A stretch of 64,000 nucleotides of DNA from NCBI RefSeq assembly GCF_027943255.1, contig NC_072897.1:59730406-59794405 (forward strand), written 5' to 3'. Numbering within the stretch: position 1 is the first letter of the stretch; every line of letters begins with the position of its first letter. The position numbers and the translations under genes are program-made. Source of the stretch: Anastrepha obliqua. Taxonomy: Eukaryota > Arthropoda > Insecta > Diptera > Tephritidae. The notes beneath the pieces were generated by a model, which was not told where the DNA came from, made no database searches, and saw only the letters and a list, made by a program, of their open reading frames with translations. This document shows positions 11,641-22,069 of this stretch, in pieces.

Positions 11641-13915
11641 TCCGAAAATCTTCATAACTACACTTTTCATAATAACGGTTTTGAATTAAGGGAAAAAAGT
11701 AGATTATAATCATTTCTTATATGAGCAGAATCCGCTCACCGAGCGGTGAGCACAGTGGTTCGCACGAGATATTTGCACTTACTATGCTAGGTCGGTGGTG
11801 CAACCAGAGTGGAGAGAATTCAGAACTTGTGGCCAAAATCAGGCCGTTAACTGGCTCTCAACGATTTTGAAGGAATCAGCTAATATGTTGACATAAAGGG
11901 GGAAGTTTTTTACGGCAAAACTGACACCATGTTGATGCTATACAACAAAATCAATGCAATCGTCTGAAAAAGAACTGACTGTTTAAAAAGTTTTTATTAT
12001 TATTGAAACAGTTTTTATACCATAAAAGATAGTAGTTGTTATAGCAACAGCACCGTAGCAGTCGGTACCTATTCCATCTGTACCAAATCTACCAAAAATG
12101 TTGCCTTTAGCGCTGTGAGCTGTACCTGTCGCTAATACTCCCATACTAATTAATCTTCTTAACCTAATCGCTGTACACCTAAGCAAGCAATTAACAACAT
12201 GGAAAAATCCTAATTGGACACCTGAATCCTCTCCCAAAACTCTCCTTACACCCGCATTAACTGTATTTGATGGAATGGGGAGAAAACTTGAACAGAAGAG
12301 AGACTCTATCATCGAACAGTTGACTGCAGTAATGACAAAATCGGGAGAGTGGGTAATGCAGAGGAAGCAGAGCTGGCTGCTGAAACGGCAAATTTGAAGT
12401 TGCTCATGATAGCCACCGAGAAGAGAATTACAGCAGTTGAGAACGAGTGTACTGATGTTCTTACTATTCGTAGTGAATTGCTTATTACTATGGTTCAGTT
12501 CTGCGTTACTGGAAGCCGCGCAGTTTTTACTGATCCGATTATCAACGGGATCCCTCAAATAGCTGGTGAGTAGTTGGCTGAAATGTTGGGAAAGGTATTA
12601 CACTGCGTCTCGTACGAAACTTCGCCTTTGCGACAAATTTTTCGGCTGCGGAGTACAAAATGCAATGAACAAAAAATAGCAATTCGTGTACTATAGTTGT
12701 GAAGCTATTTTCTACTAATGACCGTATTCAGCTCTTGTCGCTTGGTCTCACATATCTAAAAGGAGATTGATAGCGCTCTTATATTTTTATGAGAGTGTGT
12801 TAAAAGCTCAAGTGATGACGTATGCACCAAAGCTGAACCGAATTAATATATTAGATCGGCGTTTTAAATCCATAGAAAAATAATAACTTTATTCAACTAC
12901 TTATGTACTAAATTTGAGTTAGTTATTTATTAAAAAATAGTTTCGTTATATTTATACCAAAAATACAACCTCTCCTAAACTGTAAACACCTTTGAATTAC
13001 CGAAATGATATTTTTAAAGTTCAGTTACTTACGGGATTCCAGACGCGAACGAGGCATGAAAAGCTATAAGAACTCCACTTAGCCTACCCCAATTTCTTTT
13101 ACTTTAAAATTACTTACATACATATGTATATTTCATATTTCATTTTGCTACAACGAATAAACATAATTAAAATTAAAGTGTCGTTTTTATAGTTTCGAAA
13201 GTCTCTCACATTTGAGCCAATGTTGCTTTTGCCTGCAACATACTTTTATATCTCTCCTTAAATTTATATGTCATTACTGAAAGAATTGCATTTGCAATTA
13301 TGTATCTTTTCGCAAATTATAAATATTGTTAATGAAATATTCGAACAATCGCGACTGCATAAAAAGAAAACTGAGTTTCTGGAGTGACGACAAAAGCGAT
13401 TGACAACAGTTCAGTAAGACAAAGTGATCGACTAACTACGCAAGCAAATAAAAGGCTTACACAAGTCGTTAGCCTCATCGGAAAAGGAAAAAGTTCAATA
13501 AATCAGGGAACAGCTAACAACGCTCGACGTACCTAGCATCGAAGCTTTTCCTGCCAGCTTGAAGCTTGCCGAAGTTACTTCTGTCAACTTCACCACATAA
13601 GTACCTACAAACAGCCGATGTAACTTGCCCTTCAAATACATATCCGACATGTTCCAGAAGCTTCACAATAACAGCGCTACCTCAGCCAGAGCTAATCCTG
13701 CTGATTCTGACAGTACCACTTACACCAGCGCTACATTTGCAAGGTGCTACAAGTGACAGCATAAATTCTACCAACACAACCTTCACCAGCGCTTATTTTG
13801 CCGGCACTACTACTGCCAGCACCAATTATGGCATCGCTATAATTTCTGCCAGCGTCAAAACCGACATTGCCTGTAGTACTTACATATTTGCGGTCTGCCA
13901 CATACTCGCCTGCAA
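11641..13915. other. Unidentified, mostly non-coding
   Basis: Two longer open frames, 11983-12558 (minus) and 13566-14027 (plus), look like chance. The second is built from imperfect ACCAGCGCTAC-type repeats (about 13640-13860) that produce Ser/Thr-rich translation. A 74-codon frame at 12349-12573 (EEAELAAETANLKLLMIATE) has a coiled-coil look but no known match. I cannot assign this stretch. Confidence 0.35.
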
Positions 13916-14079
13916 GCTAAAGCTAAATACACACCAGGCAACCGTTGAAGCAACGGTTGCAGCAACGTGTTGCCTTTGTTTAAGAAACACGTTGCGACCG
14001 TTGCTTCAATCTCAGTATTGTGTATAACTGTGGTGCAGGAAAGGTACGAGCGGAAGATACGCAAAATTAAAATTTTTAA

Positions 14080-15310
14080 ATGATCGACGAAATACGTAAA
14101 ATTACTTCTCTTATTATAATTGACGAACTTTTGTACGAAAATGAGAAAGAAGAGATGCAACAACAGAAGAGAAAGAAAATTTGGTCCAAAAATTGGCTTT
14201 AAAAAAAAAATCGAATTTTCGAACGAGAGGCTGCTGAAAGAACTGAAGGAAAATGAGCCGGCGGACTATAAAAATTACATGAGGATGGACGAAGCCCTGT
14301 TTAAAAAATTGTTGGACTTCGTAAAGCCCAAAATAACGAAACAAGATACCATAATGAGAAAGGCAATATCAGCAGAAATTAGACTGGCAATAACTTTGCG
14401 GTATCTTGCAACAGGAAACTCTTTTGCGGACTTGAAATTTTCGACGGCGGTATCCCCACAAGCTATTGGAAATATTGTCATTGAGACATGCGATGCCATC
14501 AACGAAGTTTTAAGGGACTACATTAAGGTTTGTCAGCTAATTCTTTTAACATTACATATCCTAAAGTAATACACATTTTTTTAGCTACCGAAAACTTCGG
14601 CTGAATGGTTGGTTGTAGCTGCCAAGTTTTGTGAAAAAACCAAGTTTCCGCATTGTCTCGGAGTCCTGATGGAAAGCACGTTAGAATAAAAAGGCCACCG
14701 CATTCTGGTTCTAAGTATTTTAACTACAAGAAAACATTCAGCATTGTACTGATGGCGATTGTTAATAGCAACTCCGAATTAATGATGGTGGACAAATTGT
14801 AGAATTTCAGATGGTGGTGTCTTTAATAGCACTAATTTTTTTTTAAAATTCGAAAGAGGCCAACTAAACTTACCAAGCCCAAGCCCAGTAATTGGTGAAG
14901 CACCGATTCCATTTGTTTTTGTGTCGGATGACGCCTTTGCTCTTCGTCCAAACATAATGAAGCCCTATGCATACAGCGCCTTATCGCCCTCACAGAATTT
15001 ATTTAATAAAAGGCTCAGCTCGGCAAGGGTAAAAGTGGAAAATGCATTTGGAATATTGGCAGCAAGGTTTCGAGTAATGAATACTACCATAGCTCTTTCG
15101 CCCGAAAAAGCAAGCAAAGTAATATTAAGTTGTTGCTACTTGCACAATTTCATAGAGAAAGAAATTTGTTCCGCTTACAATGGCGCAGAAGATATTAGCG
15201 AAAATCCACTACTAAATTTGGAGCCAACTTTTGGTAGGAATTCAACATCTGAAGCAAAAACAGTACGAACCAATTTATGCGAAGCCATCTATGCCTTACA
15301 AGGTTCATAA
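14080..15310 (+). pseudogene. Harbinger DDE transposase (HARBI1-like), broken
   Basis: The product would cut the element ends together with the MADF partner. From ATG 14080 it reads MIDEIRKITSLIIIDELLYE, then shifts frame at a T3A10 run (14198-14210), continuing from there as SNERLLKELKENEPADYK and AISAEIRLAITLRYLATGNS. An intron (14528-14584, GTTTGT...TTTTTTAG) joins DYIK to LPKTSAEW. Where the family has the first catalytic Asp in a G-x-x-D-G-K-H motif, a one-base loss at about 14670 shifts the frame, and a further gap follows near 14800. The C-terminal part is clean: SDDAFALRPNIMKPY and RVKVENAFGILAARFRV, holding the late catalytic region. Clearly inactive. Confidence 0.85.
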
Positions 15311-15593
15311 AGAAATTCAGGATTGTTTTCTCATATTTTTATTCAAAGATTTGTTTTGCTTATTACTAGTTACTTAAATACTGAAAAAATAAAAGGAATA
15401 AAAGAGTAATTAAATTTTATTAATTGAAGTCTACATCTGAGAGTAGGTCTTGAAATGACGAATACTGCACTCTATTTGCTCCATCAGCATCTCCTACATG
15501 AATGATTTGTAGAGAAGACGGTGAGTTGAACTGGATTGGGGTCGAGTGAGAAACAGACGCACTGTTTGAAACATCGCTCATTTATATTCTTTG

Positions 15594-16520
15594 CTATATT
15601 GGCTTATAAATAGCATGCCGAGGTGGGTATGTGGACGTTTGGGTCTGCACAGAATCCAATGTCAATTTCTCCAACTGTCCCAAAATAAAAATTTCGTCGC
15701 AAGCCTTTTTCGCAAATAGCTTTTGTTCCACTGATAATTTGCGATATGAGCACGCCCAGGCCTTTGCGTAAGTATCGGCTTCGTCGCTTTCTTCTTTCTG
15801 TGCCAAATTTTCAATATGTCTGGTAGCTTTTCGTAATAGCTCATTCCTCTCACAATTTTGTGAGCTTCTAGATTTCTTCGTACTTGGCATAGGACTCTGA
15901 AAGATTAATAGGAATGTAAAGTTAGAAAACATACTTTTTCCAGTGGCTCGCTGCATGCTATTGTAACTGACAGTTTTAATTAAATTATTGATTTTTCTTG
16001 TTGAGCTTGAGGCCAAGTATAAATAAAAAACAGGACGGCGTTTGTATTTTGGTATTTATTTCAAAATTAATAATCAAATCAAGGCTAATAACAATTTTCA
16101 ATATAATTTAAAATAAATATACTTACCCTTGAAGCATTGTCTTCGTCTGAACTTATTACTGTACTGATCCCAGGCTCGGGCATCTCTAAATCTCTTAAAA
16201 AATCAAGGGCTTCAAAATACCATAAATTCGGTTCATACAGATCATCAAGGCCAGCGCCACTTTTTTCACTTTGATTTTTTTTTTAACTCGCGACGGTAGG
16301 CAGTGCGCATTTTTTTGATTTTGTTTTTTACCGTATTCACTGTAGCATTTTTATCAATTTTATTGTACTCATTTTTTAATTGTTCGTATGCTTTTTTTCT
16401 AAAATTTTTATTTTTATATTTTTCACTACTTATATCCCACAGCTCTCTCAAATTTTTATATTCGTTAATAAAATTAAGATAATTTTCATTATTTTCAACT
16501 GCCATTTTTTCCTTTTTCAC
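15594..16520 (-). pseudogene. MADF-domain partner protein of the Harbinger element
   Basis: Harbinger elements need a second protein that binds DNA and helps move the transposase to the nucleus. Exon 1 (16520-16127) encodes a MADF domain (FINEYKNLRELWDISSEKY, then KKAYEQLKNEYNKID, VKNKIKKMRTAYRRELKK) and a C-terminal stretch EPNLWYFEALDFLRD. Exon 2 (15896-15594) encodes a BESS-like tail with IENLAQKEESDEAD and LSVEQKLFAKKACDEIF. The 230-base intron has GTAAGT and TTTCAG. The only lesion seen is one extra A in the ten-base run 16275-16284, which truncates the frame at residue 84. If that is a sequencing error, this gene is intact while its transposase is not. Confidence 0.8.
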
Positions 16521-16764
16521 TTAATTTTCTCCGCACGAACCTTCTTCTTCGCTTGTTTTCAACGAACTGAACGAGTAAAAGCAGTAAACAATGATACACA
16601 CGAAGCAACAGTTGCAGCAACCTATCCCAAAAATCAAATTTATTTGATATTTCAGGCAACGGTTGCAGCAACACGAAAATCAATTGGCAACACTGCTACA
16701 CACGAGGCAACGGTTGCTTCAACATGGCCGTGTTGCTGCAACGGTTGCCTGGTATGTATTTAGC

Positions 16765-17370
16765 TTAAGTGCTTGCAATTATGCTTGCAGTATGCAACCC
16801 GCAAAGTCCACCGCAGCTCATGAACCACAATGCACTAGGTGCACCCGCCGATGACGTCACAGCGAATTCGGAAGACCCAAACTTGTATTCTATCATTCCT
16901 GGGATAAAGATAATGTGAAATGCCCTAAAGTTTACAATATATATACAAAGTTGTTTTCGCTGTCAATATTGATCGTACGTGGTATGTACGACATTTTGCC
17001 ACATGTAATGTAAACAAAGGAAACAAACATTAGGACTCTTCTTTCCTCCAAGCGTTAGTAAGTGGCGAATAGACGAAGCAACTGGTATAAATGAGCATAT
17101 ATTAGTAACGAGGGAAAAGACCTGCCTTAAATTACATGTGTTTGTAAGATGTGAGTTATACCAGTCTAACGAGCTATAACCATACTCGCTGGCGGTGAAT
17201 CTTACTTGATAACTTTGTAGTTGCTTTCGCATGGGACTCTTCTATTCGCCATTTCCCGTCTCGCTATCTTTATGCTCTATTAACTTAACAAAAAATTTGC
17301 ATGCGAAGGCTACAGCAAAAATAAATAATGTTTTGTTGAATTATTCGCTTATGAATTGAATTATTGAATT
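16765..17370. other. Non-coding; contains one perfect CRE palindrome
   Basis: No coding motif seen. A TGACGTCA octamer lies at 16852-16859. It may be chance, and no promoter context is evident. Confidence 0.35.
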
Positions 17371-17540
17371 ATGCCGCCATAGCAGAATGGGTTGGTGCAT
17401 GACTTTCATTCGGAATCAGGAGAAAGAACGTAGGTTCGAATCTCGGTGCAGCACCAAAATTAAAAAAAAGTTTTTTTCTAATAGCGGTCGCCCCTCGGCA
17501 GGTAATGGCAAGCCTCCGGGAGTATTTCTGCCATGAAAAG
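17371..17540 (+). repeat. tRNA-derived SINE, complete head
   Basis: The head starts GCCGCCATAGCAGAATGGGT (A box TAGCAGAATGG) and has the B box GGTTCGAATCTCGG near 17430, the two internal Pol III promoter boxes of a tRNA. A poly-T-like link and the family tail (ATAGCGGTCGCCCCTCGGCA, then TATTTCTGCCATGAAAAG) follow. It is cut short at 17540 where a LINE fragment begins. Confidence 0.85.
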
Positions 17541-17870
17541 TCCACAGTTTCCTTCCTCATCTCTTTTTGTCTGTCCATTCAAAATTGGAGTTCCATTTTT
17601 CCAGCAAAAGTCCATGAACCTTTTCCTGTTTCCATTAAAAACCCAGTCCATGGACTTTCTAGTCTCATAACCTGCTGTAAATGCCATTCTCACCAACTCG
17701 TCGCTATATTGCTGTTCTTGTCCTATTCTTACATTCATATCAACTACTATTATTTCGTTATTCCACTCGTTATCTACACAGAGTTTCTCTATTTTACTCA
17801 AATCAATAGAGCCGGCTACTCCCCTCAAAGAGCTTGAAAAAACTTCGAAGCTGTCAGACCTATATCATTT
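17541..17870 (-). pseudogene. LINE endonuclease fragment
   Basis: The minus strand reads EWNNEIIVVDMNVRIGQE, AGYETRKSMDWVFNGN, FCWKNGTPILNGQTKRDEEG. This is the middle of an apurinic-type LINE endonuclease with its D-x-N core (here DMN). It is only about 110 residues, with no RT attached. It abuts the SINE exactly, so either the SINE used this LINE's 3' context or a deletion joined them. Confidence 0.7.
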
Positions 17871-18183
17871 AATGAAATGCCAGTTCCAATTTTTTCCAGG
17901 TGCCTCTTCACCCCTTAAGCCCTCCTATTCAATTAAGGAGAAGTACAGTGTAATGAAGCAACCACGACCCCCTCACGTGACCGAATTCCTCTCTAACAAA
18001 TGCAAAGGCAATTCTCATCGCATATGCGTATACGTATATGTATGTAAATATACACACTTGATGCTCCATTAAAACGGATGATTTTTTAGCTGTTACCTTT
18101 TGCAACAGTTGGTTTAAACAGCTGACGCACGTTTCGTGTTTTGTTTCACTGTCAAACATCTTCAGTTTGGTTTATAATTTAAC

Positions 18184-18654
18184 CATGAATCGTCTTACAA
18201 ACGAACAACACTTGCGAATCATTGAATTTTATTATTATATAAAAATGCGTGTTCTGTTAAGAAAGTTTATCGCGCGCTTCTTCCATTTTATCGTCAGTTT
18301 AATCGACCCACTGAAGCGGCTATTCCAGCTATTGTGACTAAATTTAGAACCAAATTTACATTATTAGACATCAAACCACCAACACGCTTACATAGAGTGC
18401 GAACTGAAGAAAATATCGCAGCTGTTTCGGCCAGTGTTAATGATTACCATCAATTATTGATTCGGCGCCGTTCGCAGCAATTGGGCCTCTGTTACTCAAC
18501 AAAGTGGAAAATTTTGCGAACGGATTTAGGTGTGAAGCCTTTCAAAAAACAGCTGGTGCAAGAATTGAAGCCGAACGACCTACCGCAACGCAGAATTTTT
18601 GGTGAATGGGCTCTTACAAAGTTGGCCGAAGATCCACTTTTGAAGTGAAAACTT
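18184..18654 (+). pseudogene. DD41D transposase, N-terminal half
   Basis: Starts MNRLTNEQHLRIIEFYY, then shifts frame near 18240 and continues KNACSVKKVYRALLPFYRQF, LHRVRTEENIAAVSASVNDY, RRRSQQLGLCYSTKWKILR and QELKPNDLPQRRIFGEWAL, the two HTH regions and linker of this family. It ends at DPLL, where foreign sequence starts. Inactive. Confidence 0.8.
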
Positions 18655-18788
18655 CTTTAGAATCGTTGGGAGTGATTTGAGACCCGATGAAACCAAAAAG
18701 CGACACTCTTGGCTACGAAGCGTTATATTATATGTTGATATAAACGTAGCGACGAACTAAATAACTTTTAGGCCAACGCCGACAGCAT

Positions 18789-18850
18789 GGCGCGATAGCC
18801 GAGCGGCTAGCGATGTGAGCTTCAGATCCAAAATCCTTGGTTCGAATCAC
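18789..18850 (+). repeat. tRNA-like SINE head of a second type
   Basis: GGCGCGATAGCCGAGCGGCT carries an A box (TAGCCGAGCGGC) and GGTTCGAATCAC a B box, 62 bases in all. It looks like a tRNA-Ser/Leu-like head but lacks a foldable acceptor stem, so I call it a SINE head and not a tRNA gene. It is followed by A- and T-rich sequence and then by another SINE in the opposite orientation. Confidence 0.5.
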
Positions 18851-18900
18851 AAGAAAAAAAATTTTTTTATACAGTTATTTTATTTTATTTTATGATATGT

Positions 18901-19080
18901 TTATGAGGAGCTTTTTTTCATGGCAGAAATACACTCGGTGTTTTGCCATTGCCTGCTGAGGGGTGAGCGCTATTAGAAAAATAGTTTTCCTTAATTTTGG
19001 TGTTTTCACCGAGATTCGAACTGACGTTCTCTCTGTGAATTCTGAATAGTAGTCACGCACCAACCCATTCGGCTACGGCG
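18901..19080 (-). repeat. tRNA-derived SINE, minus strand
   Basis: Read on the minus strand it has the complete head CGCCGTAGCCGAATGGGTTG (A box), B box GTTCGAATCTCGG, the ATTAGAAAAA link and the tail ending GAGGAGCT/CATAAACATATC. Same family as 17371 and 22070. Confidence 0.85.
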
Positions 19081-19204
19081 TTTGTTTAATTTTACTGATG
19101 CAAAAATGAGGAAAAATATATGAATAAAGTTTGCTTACTGTTTACACATTTTCCAAAGGTGACGGAGAACCAAAAAAAAAAGTCGATTTTCAAACAAATA
19201 CGAG

Positions 19205-19330
19205 TGCATATGTGTAATTGTGTTAGAGTTTCGGTCACGCCCCAGCAAAACCTGCGTGCATATGTGTTTGTAACATTCAAAAAAATGTAATTGTGTTAGA
19301 GTTTCGGTCACGCAGGTTTTGCTGGGGACG
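19205..19330. repeat. Paired direct and inverted repeats
   Basis: ATTGTGTTAGAGTTTCGGTC occurs twice in direct orientation (about 19216 and 19292). After the first comes CCCCAGCAAAACCTGCGTG, and after the second its complement CACGCAGGTTTTGCTGGGG, so the pair can fold into a hairpin. This may be the 5' end of the element carrying the relic at 19401. Confidence 0.6.
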
Positions 19331-19400
19331 CTCATAATAGCAACCGCGTGTGTATTTTTATATTCGTAAATATTTTCATTTTTAAATATTTACCGCAATT

Positions 19401-19803
19401 ATGCCGAAAAATAATGCAGAAAAGTGTCGTGAATATCGACAGAAAAAAAAATCAATAAATAGCATCACGGAATTCATTCACGAAAATTTAATAAAGTATA
19501 CACCAGAAGTATCGCGGATACTTAGAAAAGATTACAATAAAGTTCCAATGATTTTAAGTGGCGATTTTAACGTAAATTTTGCATTGGACACAGCGTTCCT
19601 TTAATTGACGTTCTCAATACAACATTCAATTTAAAAATGTGTAACAATCGCACTGAATCGACAACACGATCAAAAACAACCATTGACGCGGTATTTCAAA
19701 GACATGTTGACAACATCGAAACCAAAGCATTTGTATCATATTTTAGCTATCATAAGCCACTCGTATCATTTGTTGAAATTGAAAACATTGAGGATGAATA
19801 ATA
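19401..19803 (+). pseudogene. Endonuclease/exonuclease-like relic (possible Helentron)
   Basis: Starts MPKNNAEKCREYRQKKK, a basic N-terminus like that of some Helitron and helicase ORFs, and soon reaches KVPMILSGDFNVNF, the G-D-x-N core of the endonuclease/exonuclease/phosphatase fold. After a stop at 19602 the next frame continues LIDVLNTTFNLKM, TTRSKTTIDAVF and VSYFSYHKPLVSFV. Helentron proteins carry such a nuclease at the C-terminus. The short distance from the putative start to the nuclease suggests a large internal deletion. Assignment to Helentrons is inference. Confidence 0.45.
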
Positions 19804-19965
19804 ATAAAATGAAGAAAATAAAATATGAACTTTATAGCAATATTATAATGCACCTATAATTATCCCGCTCCTAATGCTGCTTTCGTCTTATTCTCTCTCA
19901 GTTTGTTTTACGGAAGGTTTCACTTCTATCGCGTCTAACCGTTAGACTGGTATTTTTTTTTTATC

Positions 19966-20580
19966 GAAAAGTTGTGTTCAGCGACGAAGCTCATTTCTGG
20001 ATCAATGGGTACGTAAATAAGCAGAATTGTCAATTTTGAAGTGAAGATCAGTCAGAAGAATTGCAAGAGCTACCAATGTATCCAGAAAAGGTCAAAGTTT
20101 AGTGCGGTTTATGGGCTGGAGGTATCATTGGACCGTACTTCTTCAAAGATGCTGCGAATCGTAACGTAACTGTGAATGGTGAGCGCTACCGTGAAATGAT
20201 ATCCAACTTTTGTTTGCCCAAAATGAAGGAGCTTGACTTGCACGACATGTGGTTTCAGCAAGATGGCGCCACATGCCACACAGCACGCGTAACAATGGAC
20301 TTGTTGAGAGGCGAGCTCGGTGATCATTTTATTTCACGTTCGGGACCTGTCAATTGGCCACCCAGATCGCGCGATATAACGACTTTAGATTATTTTTTGT
20401 GGGGCTATGTTAAAGCTTATGTCTATTCAGACAAGCATGCTTCAATTAACGCATTGGAAGACAACATATAGCATTTATATGTGAGATACCGTCCGAAACA
20501 TTGGAAAGAGTATGCCAAAATTGGACTAAGCGGATGAACCATTTCAAGCGCAGTCGCGGTCAACTTTTGCATGAAATAAT
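19966..20580 (+). pseudogene. DD41D transposase, C-terminal half
   Basis: Reads FSDEAHFWINGYVNKQNCQF (first catalytic Asp), a stop near 20039, KVWCGLWAGGIIGPYFF-like sequence with one stop at about 20101, NGERYREMISNFCLPKM, WFQQDGATCHTARVTMDLL (second Asp), and NWPPRSRDITTLDYFLWGYV (third Asp). A TAG at 20469 ends the main frame early; decayed coding continues to about 20560. Confidence 0.82.
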
Positions 20581-21335
20581 TTGCAAACATGAATCCATTT
20601 AAATAAAAATTCCATGCCTTTTTCTGAATTTAACGTGTGTTTGTTTGAAAAGCTTTCCTATAGCTCTTAAAAAATCACCCTTTACATATGAACGTACACA
20701 TACATTCTCGACTCTCAGCAAAACTATGCTTATTAGTATACACATATACATATATGCTCATACAACAGTACACACAAAGCACTCGCTTTATGCCTCTGCA
20801 TGCGTATGTTTCCAAAGCTAAAATTATAAGCCTAGCGACTACAAGAACAAAATACATTCATAGGCGCAGCCGTAGCGGTAATGATTTTCTTAGTCGCAAC
20901 GACGCTGAAAAGTTCAAAATATTCTATAACACTAACAAAAATAAATTTATTAATAAGTTCGAGCTCATATTTCTACGAGCAAAGTACTTTCATTCATAAA
21001 ACGAACCGCCCATATACGAATTTTCTCGACCATACGAAAATATTGGAATATTTCGCGTTGAATTATTTGCCAATATTTGGTAAAACTTTTTTTTTGTCAA
21101 GTCGAGTGCCCGCGGCTCCGTACATATGTATGTATCAATAAATGTAAGTAAATATGTCTTCTAAATTCTCGACAACAATAGAAAATCGTAATATTTTTTC
21201 TGTGGCAAGTGGTCGCAGCTTCATATGTATGTATGTCTATGGAAGTTTGTATGCATGTATTTATGTACATATATGCGTGTTTGCTTTTGCACATCCATAT
21301 GAACGATTTTTTATATGCAGATATTCAGCTGATTT

Positions 21336-21499
21336 AGCTGAACAAATATATGGATTGATTTTATAACGAAATCCTGTCGAATTATATTATTGGTAAATGT
21401 TTATTTAAGATCCTCTTACCAAATAAATATTATTATCCTTAAGAAAATTGAAATACCAGTTTTTTAATTTTTTTTTTTTAGTTTTATCAACAAGTTATT
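21336..21499. other. Non-coding spacer
   Basis: AT-rich sequence between repeat R copy D and the Helentron-like block. Nothing recognised. Confidence 0.4.
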
Positions 21500-21503
21500 T
21501 AAC

Positions 21504-22040
21504 TACTCATCTATAATATAAAAATTAATCGCAAAATGTGTTGGTAGAAGTCCAAGGATGGTTTGTACGGCAATAAAAATTCGAATAATTTCCGGGAAAA
21601 CCCTAAAACAGCCGTTTTCTTTTTTCCGATACAAATATTGCGTGTTCGTGTGTGTGTGTGTGTGTTCGCGGTGGAGGATCTAATGCGCTCACACAAAAGT
21701 GATAATATTCTTTCCTTTGTTTTAGTTTCAGAACGATTTTATAAATGATTTCATTCACAAATCTTCTATAATCTATAATACAAAAATGAATCGCAAAATG
21801 TGTTGGTAAGCGCATAACTCAACAACGCATGGACCAATTTTAACACGTTTTTTTTTTTTAATGTTCGTTGAAGTCCAAGGATGGTTTGTACGGCGAGAAA
21901 TATTCGAATAATTTCCGGGAAACCCCTAAAACAGCTCTTTTCTTTTTCCCATACAAATATTGCGCGTTCGTGTGTGTGCGTGTTCGCGTTGGAGGATCTA
22001 ATGCGTTTACACAAAAGTGATAATATCGTGAGCCTGACCA
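21504..22040 (+). repeat. Tandem duplication of the Helentron-like 5' region
   Basis: Two copies, about 21525-21725 and 21790-22025, share CGCAAAATGTGTTGGTA, GTCCAAGGATGGTTTGTACG, TCGAATAATTTCCGGGAAA, a GT-rich GTTCGTGTGTGTG block, GGAGGATCTAATGCG and ACACAAAAGTGATAATAT. The second copy has an additional CGCATAACTCAACAACGCAT block missing from the first. Confidence 0.7.
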
Positions 22041-22069
22041 AATTGAAAAGTCAGAAAATCTAAGAGCTG

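Larger units (their letters stand above)
13922..16764 (+). mobile_element. PIF/Harbinger-type DNA transposon
   Basis: Inverted ends read GCTAAATACACACCAGGCAA at 13922 and the near complement ending at 16764. The first and last 150-200 bases carry several GCAACGGTTGC / GCAACCGTTGC blocks. Inside are the two genes known from this superfamily: a DDE transposase (plus) and a MADF DNA-binding partner (minus), arranged convergently. I could not settle the 3-base target duplication, because similarity between the ends continues a little outward. Size about 2.84 kb. Confidence 0.85.
18655..19965 (+). mobile_element. Composite insertion splitting the DD41D transposase
   Basis: This segment replaces nothing: transposase coding stops at about 18654 and resumes at about 19975 with FSDEAHFW. 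Inside are a tRNA-like head (18789-18850), a minus-strand SINE (18901-19080), paired repeats (19205-19330) and an endonuclease-like relic (19401-19803). It ends in a hairpin TCTAACCGTTAGA (about 19937) before a poly-T, which would suit a Helentron-type 3' end, but the left end is not clear. Confidence 0.45.
18072..20682 (+). mobile_element. DD41D (rosa-like) mariner element, itself interrupted
   Basis: The ends match as inverted repeats around GGATGATTTTTTAGCTGTTA (left) and the right-end complement containing GGGTGATTTTTTAAGAGC. TA dinucleotides flank it at 18070-18071 and 20683-20684, inside repeat R copy D. Two transposase halves flank a 1.3 kb insertion (18655-19965). The third catalytic residue lies in TTLDYFLWG, 41 residues after the Asp of QQDGATCHTA, which defines the DD41D group; the rosa family of Ceratitis is the one I know. 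Confidence 0.82.
17930..21335 (-). repeat. Interspersed repeat family R, copy D (interrupted)
   Basis: Reverse-complement match to copy C (47693-48297 and 63395-63560). The halves 17930-18071 and 20683-21335 are separated exactly by the DD41D element. Landmarks: GCAAAGGCAATTCTCATCGC at 18002, CATAGGCGCAGCCGTAGCGG near 20860 and CGAACCGCCCATATACGAAT near 21001. No coding potential beyond chance frames. Confidence 0.65.

Noticed and set aside
11983..12558. 191-codon open frame on the minus strand
   Set aside because: No recognisable motif, odd composition (Ser/Cys/Ile-rich), overlaps an opposite frame and has no splice or promoter context. Kept only as unidentified sequence.
13566..14027. 153-codon frame rich in Thr/Ser
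   Set aside because: It is produced by imperfect ACCAGCGCTAC-type repeats and runs into the Harbinger end, so it is not a gene.
16852..16859. CRE palindrome TGACGTCA as a promoter element
   Set aside because: An 8-base match is expected by chance about once per 65 kb. No transcription start or gene is attached.
18789..18850. Possible tRNA gene
   Set aside because: A and B boxes are present, but the acceptor stem does not pair and it lies among SINE sequence. Treated as a SINE head.
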